Of a DNA stretch of 64,000 nt, positions 56,864-64,000 are shown one piece after another. Each line of letters starts with the position of its first letter. Within the stretch, counting starts at the first letter, position 1. This stretch comes from Mauremys mutica. Its lineage: Eukaryota > Chordata > Testudines > Geoemydidae. The notes under the pieces were generated by a model, which had not been told where the DNA came from, did not search any database, and saw nothing but the letters and a program-made list of their open reading frames with translations. Location: NCBI RefSeq assembly GCF_020497125.1, contig NC_059075.1, forward strand, positions 45,420,003-45,484,002. Reading direction: 5' to 3'. The position numbers and the translations under genes were made by a program.

Positions 56864-57641
56864 AAAAAGCAGAAACCTCTATCACTTAAACTGGGACTAA
56901 GTCCTAAACCTAGCTGTACAATTAATTAACCTCTTACGGGGACCAGCCACTAGGTGGGGACAAAGATCCACATTAAGAGAGTTACATTATATCATCCAAA
57001 CAAATTTTCAAGATGAAAAACTTGCATTCAGTCAATTCTATATGACTAGGTAACTTGGTTATGCTTTTTTGAAGTAGATACAAATTTTATCTTTAAAATT
57101 ATGTTGTCAAATAAAACGTCCTTCATACATTTCAATGAACATTTAGAACCAAATTTTAAAAGGGGTCTTAATCCAGCCTCTGAACAAGTGCCTGCAGTTT
57201 TTTGTGTGCAACTTTCTGAATGTGCTTTTTGTACCTCATATCCACATTTTGGCCCTAACTTTTCTAGTTTCATCATTACTGTGGAAAGAAGGGGCAGCTA
57301 AGAAGTTCAGAAAGAATGATTAAACTAAAGTGATTGTTCTTCATTATCAAGAAGTTTCTTCTTTTCTTTTAAATAGGTTTCTAATCTGTACAGGCTGTGT
57401 GGATTGCATTTTTGTTTACCCATTGCTGCTTCTGGTTGCTTCTGTTTGTATAGTGGAAATGGTAGCATGTTAGTTACATAATAAGAAAACAGAGCTTCAC
57501 TATTCACAGTGAGGGTTCTTCTGAATAATTGGGAATGCTCTGAGGAGAGTTGCTTTATTCTGAAATGAAAATAGAATTCCCTGTTGGCTAATGCTGTTTC
57601 ATACATGTGTAAAAAAAATCCTTTTTTTGTTTCTCCAATAG

Positions 57642-57708
57642 ATTGTTTGGTTTCTACAAAGGCATACTCCCTCCTATCATGGCCGAAACACCCAAAAGGG
57701 CAGTGAAG
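57642..57708 (+). CDS. SLC25A21: SLC25A21 internal coding exon (EG-x4-YKG motif and start of helix 2)
   Basis: The 67-bp exon supplies the third base of the split Gly codon, then 22 codons reading LFGFYKGILPPIMAETPKRA and VK, ending in phase 0. With the Glu-Gly of the previous exon it forms EGLFGFYKG, the conserved [DE]G-x4-[YF][KR]G matrix-helix motif of the SLC25 family. ILPPIMAETPKRAVK then starts transmembrane helix 2 and is nearly identical to vertebrate SLC25A21. The acceptor is a pyrimidine stretch ending TTTCTCCAATAG and the donor is GTAAAG. In the known protein the next residues are FFTFEQYKK. I did not find them before 64000, so the next exon lies beyond the window. Open frames on the opposite strand here are shadows. 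Confidence 0.95.
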
Positions 57709-58367
57709 GTAAAGCATTATATTTCCTCCTTTTAAAAATAAGTGTTACAGTAACTAACATCAGTAACAGTAAAATGCCCTATTTGTCCTTCACCAAAGAA
57801 ATGTGCTGATTGATGTTAGAATTAAGACATGATCCTCTAGTCTTTACTTAGAAAAAACTCTTACTGATGACAGAATGGAAATTTTGCCTGATTAAGGACT
57901 GAAACATCAATCTCTTAATTACTAAGTATATAGTTAAGCAAGATGCATGACAAATTATTACTTTAAAGTAATATTTTATCCTAATATGTTTTGCTTTTTA
58001 TAGATGTTTTACTTCATTATGAATCCTCTGCAATATGCAAATGAACTAATCCTAGGAATATGTGTGTGTATGAATGCAAACATAAAGGAAACTCTTCAAA
58101 GTAAACATTTATTAAGCATTATGTCAGTGCTGTTCAAGTGCCCTCTTCCTGCTGTTTTCCTATACTCTGAGGACAATCACTCAAAAAAAAACAACAAGCC
58201 CTCCTGCACCCTTCTGTGTATTACAGTCAACCATATTAACAGACACAAATCCCAATCCTGCAAACAGTTATTATGCCCTTTAGCTCTGTTACAGTATAAA
58301 TAAATTATTACTGGCCTATCAAATTGCCTTCACTATTAAATGATAACTTTATTTGTTCTGATATGCT

Positions 58368-58598
58368 TAGGGTGACCAGATGGGATGAAGAAAATATCGG
58401 GACAGTTGGGGGTGGGGAGTCCCGCCAACAGAGCAAAAAAAAACCCCAATAAACGGAGTCCTGCCGGTGGAGCAAAAAAAAACCCGAAGTGCTTAATATC
58501 GGGACAAATTGCATCCTGACCAAACATCAGTCAGGATGCGGGACAAATGCCTAAATATCGGGGCAGTCCCGATTTTATCAGGATGTCTGGTCACCCTA
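58368..58598. mobile_element. Non-autonomous hAT element, TAGGGTGACC family
   Basis: TAGGGTGACCAGATGGGATG and GATGTCTGGTCACCCTA are inverted ends with a perfect 8-bp duplication GATATGCT (58360-58367, 58599-58606). Two internal units with GGAGCAAAAAAAAACCC-like sequence and repeated ATATCGGGACA are present. 231 bp, non-coding. Confidence 0.93.
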
Positions 58599-59209
58599 GA
58601 TATGCTTCCATCATTTTCTACATTGATTCTTACAACTTTACTTTTATTAGGATGACTTCAAACCTTTCACCACATAATTGTGGAATTTTCTGCATTAATA
58701 TGTTTGGGTTCTTCAGTTGAATGTGTACATGTGGGAGGACCTCCTGTGCATAATGTTGCTCATTGGATTTTCTCTCTTTTTTGTTTTGTTTTTCCCCAAA
58801 GGCTCCAGATCAATCTGAGCCTTAGCCTGCCATCAGTCATTACACAATGTTCCCATTCACTTATGTAGGTATTACATGTGTGTAAAATGATAGAATGTAG
58901 CCCCATCACATAATCCTAAAGAAGATCTCTTGGTAGTGTCCTGCTGTTATCATCTTTGTGGATAGAAATGAGACAATAACTGTCTCTTTAAATTATTGAA
59001 TATAACAAAGAAAAATTATGGCTGTATTTAATTTGGAGCTGCAGTACAGAGTCTAAGGTTGAAATTTTGAAACCCTCCTAATGACTTGCATCATGTGCTT
59101 TTTTTCCTTCACATTAGCTTGATAAAAGGTGAGAAAGTCAGTCTGGTGGTTGCTTCTGAGCACAGGTATATAATTAGTAAAAGGGTAGTTTAGGCATTGG
59201 GCTAGATTC

Positions 59210-59520
59210 CAGTACTGCCAACCCCAATCATTCAAAAGTCATGAGTCAGGCCGGGCCCAAATGATGAGATTGTCTTAAAAATCATTAGAAGTTAAAGAGT
59301 AATAAATGTGAGGATCTCTCTGCCCTCTGGTTTTTGAGCTTTTAGGATTCACATTTTCTACATACTTTCAATAATCATGAGAGCTAAAACTTGCACCTTT
59401 TTGTTTTTGCTAAATGAAGGCTGAGATGCTCACATAATAACATGATTCCTGGTGCTGAGGCTTTAAGAAAAACATCAAATATTACAAGAATCTCAGTAAA
59501 ATTGCGAGAATTGGCAATGC
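59210..59520. mobile_element. Old hAT-like MITE, CAGTACTGCCAAC ends
   Basis: CAGTACTGCCAACCCCAATC and GAGAATTGGCAATGC are worn inverted ends. The interior (AAAAGTCATGAGTCAGG, GCTTTAAGAAAAACATCAAA) is a repeated sauropsid sequence. The 8-bp flanks CTAGATTC and CAAGATCC agree at six positions. Confidence 0.55.
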
Positions 59521-59528
59521 CAAGATCC

Positions 59529-61639
59529 TTGGCTTCCCTTAAGTTCCTTTGCACGGCTCCTGTGGGCATAAAAAGGATCTAAAGCTGCCTTCATGCAGCA
59601 GCAGTATTCCACAGAGGGAGCATTTCAGTGGCAGGAGGGGGCAGGATAGGAGTCCAATGTGCTCCAGAGATCCTGGCTGATGAAGCAACTTCCTGCAAGC
59701 TGTTACCAGACAGCACAAGTCATAGCATCCTGCTTAGAGTTCTGTGAAACCCAGGGACATTGGGCTAGAAAGAATCTAAGTAGATTCAAAATTCCTTTAG
59801 CTTTTCTTGAATATGAGCATGAAACACCAAGGAAATCACTGGTTTTTTAGATTCATTTTTCTCCTTCCCTTCCTCAGTAGCCCCCAGTCACTCTAACAGG
59901 CCTCAGGTTACATCCTTCCCATTTAGGTATGCTGGGTTGTGAAACTGTTGGTGATCTGGACCACAACGTCCATGCAAAAGACTTTGAGGCTTGAGCAGTA
60001 ACTAGGGAAACTCCAGCTTTTCCCTTTCACCATCAGTGAGGGAGCCTCAACAGGGGGAAGGGCATTTTCTGGTTTCTGGCAGTCTGGTTTCTGGTTTGGT
60101 GGTGAATATTTTTCACAGCTCCAATTGTACAGGAAGGGTGACTTGAATTATGAAACTACTGCACTGTTTAAAGATCACCAAGATAAACAAACAAGGCAGA
60201 GTTCCTGCTGAGAAGAAATGTAGCATTGTCCGCATAGAATAATGTGTTAGCTGGATACATCTATTTGCATGTAAAAATAAAGCCATTAAAACCAAGGTGT
60301 TCTGATGCAATAGTTTACTTTAAAGCTAGGTGTCAGAGACCTGGGTTCACCTTTGAAGAGATTTGATCCTTTGTCTGTCTTTTTGTCTCTTTCTCTCCAT
60401 CTCTCTTTATTTCCTTTCTAAAAAGAAAGCTGGTATTTCTGAAGGATGAAAACTTTATAACCCTGAGTTAGCTTGGGCTTGCAGAACAGAAATCAGTGGT
60501 GCCAGTACAATGGTTAACAGATGAACTTTTTGGGTAAATGTATATTGTGCATCTGTTCCCAAACATCTTGTTTCAAGTATATTTTTACCTTAAAGTTATT
60601 GAGACATATGGTAAGTACTTTGGCTTTTTTCTGTGTAACGTGGATTTAAGTGTATCTTTGCCAGATGGGCAGTATTGGTTATTAGATATATGAATGCATA
60701 TATTTTAAATGCATGTTTCTTTGGATTTTGTGAGGATAGCTATTAACTTAATATAATTGTATAGTAAAATAAATGACTTCACTCTATGTTATTAAAGGCA
60801 CTTCGGATGCTCATCCCCTTCAATGATTGGGGACATAAAAGCCTGTCTATCCAGGTAGAGCCTTTTGACAAAATTATTCACACACAGAGTCATTTTGTTA
60901 TGTCCAACTAAATTTTATATTAAGTTTTTACCGGCAATGATTATTTTTCTTTTTAAAAAAACCCCTATTCACATAATGTGAAACAGAGTGACTATTAAGT
61001 AGTTCTTTTATTTAGGACTTTAGGAAGCTATCAGTACTTTAAGGTAAAAAAATTTAAGACCAAAACATTTCTAGGTAGTATATTTCTTCTCTTTTTATGG
61101 CCATTTCACAGATCTGGGAGACTATGGAAAACATTAAGGAATAGCAGAAATTCTATGAAAGGTGGGAAGGGTAGCACTCTACAGAAAGACATTGGAGAGA
61201 GAATAAAGCAACTTTACAGCAACAAGAAATTAATTTAATTCAGTTTCATAATGGACCCTGCTGTACTTAACATTTTTTCCAGAGATTTTCTTTTACCATA
61301 CAGGTAAAATTGACTCTGGAAATTATGGCATACTGTATAAGAGAGGTGTATTTCATGGTTATTTAACTTAGGCATAAACCTATAACTATCTTTATTGCTA
61401 ACACTTTTATCATGTTTGATTATTGACAGACCTATTGCATTGATCTTAAATATATTTGCACTAACTATGTGCTGTAGATTGCTGTTAAGTCAATACAGTG
61501 TCTGGAAAGCAATTGCATTCTAGGAGCTGAATTCTCCTGCTGGGGTATATGAGTCATTCCTGCTGAATACAGAGGAAGGTGTTTGTATCCTGTGGCTGGA
61601 GTATCAGGCTCTAAGATTTCACAGATTCAACAGTGTGTA
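59529..61639. other. Intronic stretch without recognised features
   Basis: No exon of SLC25A21 and no repeat recognised in 2.1 kb. Confidence 0.4.
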
Positions 61640-61760
61640 ACACCAACAGATCCCGGTCATCGTTGGGCGGGTTTGAACCTGGGGTCTCTAGAGCTTAGTG
61701 AATGAGCCTCTACTACGTGAGCTAAAAGTCAACTGGCTATTAGCTAAGGCTGTAGAAGTA
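61640..61760 (-). repeat. tRNA-derived SINE (antisense), copy 2
   Basis: The minus strand reads CTTTTAGCTCACGTAGTAGAGG (box A) and CAGGTTCAAACCC (box B), preceded by CCTTAGCTAATAGCC. It matches copy 1 at 37693 in order and spacing and better preserves the tRNA-like promoter. Confidence 0.75.
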
Positions 61761-61998
61761 CTAGACACTTGTCTGATAATGATGGGAGACTCTAGTCTGG
61801 TGAGCTTTATAGTCCTTCTAAGTCTTGCATATTCTCATCTCTCTCAAAAATATAAAACCATGAAACTTATATGGAATATTACTTGTAATATTTTTAAGTT
61901 CTGCCTGAAACTTGGACCCCCCTCCTGCCCTCTCTATCCCCGAAAGTTCTCTCCTGTCCTAGCTTATCATTCTGGCAGGAGTTTACAGTTCTTAAAGT

Positions 61999-63108
61999 AG
62001 TTACTTTGGATGGCATCAACAGCAGTGATCATGAGATGGTTGAGTTCAGGATCCTGACAAAAGGAAGAAAGGAAAGCAGCAGAATACGGACCCTGGACTT
62101 CAGAAAAGTAGAGTTCAACTCCCTCAGGGAACTGATGAGCAGGATCCCCTGGGAGGCTAATATGAGGGGGAAAGGAGTCCAGGAGAGCTGGCTGTATTTT
62201 AAAGAAGGCTTATTGAGGACGCAGGAACAAACCATCCCGATGTGCAGAAAGAATAGCAAATATGACAGGCAACCACCTTGGCTTAACAGAGAAATCTTCG
62301 GGGAGCTTAAATACAAAAAGGAAGCTTACAAGAAGTAGAAACTTGGACAGATGACTAGGAAGGAGTATAAAAATATTGCTCAGGCATGCAGGGGTGTAAT
62401 CAGGAAGGCCAAAACACAACCGGAGTTGCAGCTAGCAAGGGATGTGAAGGGTAACAAGAAAGGTTTCTACAGGTATGTTAGCAACAAGAAGAAGATCAGG
62501 GAAAGTGTGGGACACTTACTGAATGGGGGAGAAAACCTAGTAAGAGATGATGTGGAAAAAGCTGAAGTACTCAATGCTTTTTTTGCCTCGGTCTTCACAG
62601 ACAAGGTCAGCTCCCAGACTGCTGCACTGGGCAGCACAGTATGAGGAGGAGGTGAGCAGCCCTCAGTGGTGAAAGAACAGGTTAAGGACTATTTAGAAAA
62701 GCTGGACATGCATGAGTCCATGGGGCCAGATCCAGTGCATGAGAGGGTGCTGAGGGAGTTGGCTGATGTGAGTGCAGAGCCATTGGTCATTATCTTTGAA
62801 AACTCATGGCGATCGGGGGAGGTCCCGGACGATTAGAAAAAGGCAAATATAGTGCCCATCTTTAAAAAAGGGAAGAAGGAGAATCCAGGGAACTACAGAC
62901 TGGTCAGCCTCACCTCAGTCCCTGGAAAAATCATGAAACCATTTTGAAGCACTTGGAGGAGAGGAAGGTGATCAGGAACAGTCAACATGAATTAACCAAG
63001 GGCAAGTCATGCCTGACCAACCTGATTGCCTTCTGTGATGAGATAACTGGCTCTGTGGATATAGGGAAAATGGTGGACGTGAGATATCATTACTTTAGCA
63101 AAGCTTTT
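61999..63108 (+). mobile_element. CR1 LINE ORF2 remnant (endonuclease end to start of reverse transcriptase)
   Basis: Translating the + strand gives, in order: SDHEMVEF (end of the endonuclease domain), [110 protein letters not shown]-stop-KKANIVPIFKKG, NPGNYRLVSLTSVPGKIM, then KGKSCLTNL and YFSKAF. This is CR1 ORF2 order. There are in-frame stops (for example after EAYKK) and frame changes. The first catalytic Asp of the palm (LDFSKAFD in the family) is lost. It stops where an antisense CR1 is inserted at 63109. It is 5'-truncated and inactive. Confidence 0.92.
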
Positions 63109-64000
63109 CATAGAATCATAGAACTGGAAAGGACCTTGAGAGTTCATCTAGTCCAGTCCCCTGCACTCAAGGCAGGACTAAGTATTATCTGGACCATCCC
63201 TGTCAGGTGTTTGTCCACCCTGCTCTTGAAAATCTCAAATGATGGACATTCCACCACCTTCCTAGGCAATTTATTCCAGTACTTAACCACTCTGACAGTT
63301 AGGAAGTTTTTCCTAATGTTCAACCTAAACCGCCCTTGCTGCAATTTAAGCCCATTGCTTCTTGTCCTATCCTCAGAGGTTAAAAAGAACATTTTTTCTC
63401 CCTCCTCCTTGTAACAACCTTATGTACTTGAAAACTGTTATCATGTCCCCTCTCAGTCTTCTCTTCTCCAGACTAAACAAATCCAATTTTTTCAATCTTC
63501 CCTCATAGGTCATGTTTTCTATACCTTTAACCATTTTTGTTGCTTTTCTCTGGACTTTCCCCAATTTGTCCACATCTTTCCTGAAATGTGGTGCCCAGAA
63601 CTAGACACAATACTCCAGTTTAGGCCTAATCCCCTGCTAATCCATCCCAGAATGATGGGGTTTTTTTGTTTTGTTTTGTTTTTGTTTTTTTGTAAGAGCC
63701 TTACATGGTTGATTAATATTTAGCTTGTGATCCACTATGACCCCTAGATCCCTTTCCACAGTACTCCTTCCTAGGCAGTCATTCCCCATTTTGTATGTGT
63801 GCAACTGATTGTTCCTTCCTAAGTGGAGTACTTTGCATTTCTCCTTATTAAATTTCATCCTATTTACTTCAGACCATTTCTCCAGTTTGTCCAGATCATT
63901 TTGAATTTTAATCCTATCTTCAAAAAGCACTTGCAACCCCTCCCAGCTTGGTATCATCCACAAACTTTATAAGTGTACTTTCTATGCCATTATCTAAATC
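63109..64000 (-). mobile_element. Antisense CR1 LINE, 3' end to within reverse transcriptase (runs off window)
   Basis: It starts with the reversed CR1 terminus CATAGAATCATAGAACTGGA and continues upstream into ORF2. Minus-strand frames give MKFNKEKCKVLHLGRNN, ERDLGVIVDHKLN, VQRKATKMVKGIENMTYEGR, LFSLEKRRLRGDMI, GRFRLNIRKNFLTVRVVKYW and NKLPRKVVECPSFEIFKSRV, the thumb and C-terminal part of CR1 reverse transcriptase. Frame changes between 63373 and 63637 show it is broken. An interrupted T-rich run at 63660-63692 has expanded inside it. The element continues past 64000. Confidence 0.93.
63660..63692. repeat. Interrupted poly-T (TTTTG) tract inside the antisense CR1
   Basis: A run of T blocks separated by single G residues interrupts the CR1 coding sequence and adds a Lys/Gln-rich stretch to the minus-strand frame. 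Confidence 0.9.

Larger units (their letters stand above)
10530..57641 (+). other. SLC25A21: SLC25A21 intron, 47,112 bp
   Basis: The intron is bounded by GTAAGA at 10530 and CCAATAG ending at 57641, and interrupts a Gly codon (GG|A). It carries most of the mobile elements of the window. In mammals this gene is very long and lies next to PAX9, and regulatory DNA for neighbours is expected in such introns; that is general knowledge, not shown by this sequence. Confidence 0.9.
57709..64000 (+). other. SLC25A21: SLC25A21 intron downstream of the second exon (5' part)
   Basis: It starts with GTAAAG directly after the phase-0 end of the exon. No FFTFEQYKK-type coding block was seen before the window ends. 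The last 2 kb is CR1 sequence. Confidence 0.8.

Noticed and set aside
57325..57717. 130-codon minus-strand frame covering the second SLC25A21 exon
   Set aside because: The + strand exon with correct splice sites and conserved protein explains the region; the minus frame is a shadow.

Overview
The window is nuclear DNA of a vertebrate, most likely a turtle. It contains CR1 LINEs, amniote MIR SINEs, tRNA-derived SINEs whose family resembles the tortoise Cry type, and many short palindromic hAT-type elements of kinds common in turtle genomes. A crocodilian or other sauropsid is less likely but not excluded by sequence alone. There are no bacterial-style operons, rRNA or functional tRNA genes, and no CRISPR array.

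The only host gene found is SLC25A21, the mitochondrial 2-oxodicarboxylate carrier, on the + strand. Two consecutive coding exons are present (10446-10529 and 57642-57708). Both have consensus splice sites and compatible phases, and a 47,112-bp intron separates them. Together they encode the end of the first carrier repeat: the matrix loop, the EG-x4-YKG motif and the start of the second transmembrane helix. Upstream and downstream exons lie outside the window, so 1-10445 and 57709-64000 are also intron.

The rest is intronic sequence built from layers of mobile elements. At 4500-5611 a solo LTR sits at the 3' end of a CR1. At 22776-23122 a hAT element splits a MIR. At 24634-26007 two hAT elements flank an antisense CR1. 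At 34255-36070 the tail of an LTR retrotransposon shows an RNase H remnant, a polypurine tract and a long LTR. At 50715-52565 three insertions are nested, each with its own target-site duplication. At 61999-64000 an antisense CR1 interrupts a sense CR1 inside the reverse-transcriptase domain.

Seven fragments belong to a Penelope-like retroelement family, recognised by shared 3' ends and one decayed C-terminal domain. Three are fold-back hairpins, and one is only 36 bp long yet has a perfect 12-bp target duplication. I found no sign of an undescribed host gene system. The most unusual material is the snap-back behaviour of this family, the triple nest, a retrotransposon whose RNase H end runs straight into the LTR, and an exact 30-bp duplication near the first exon.
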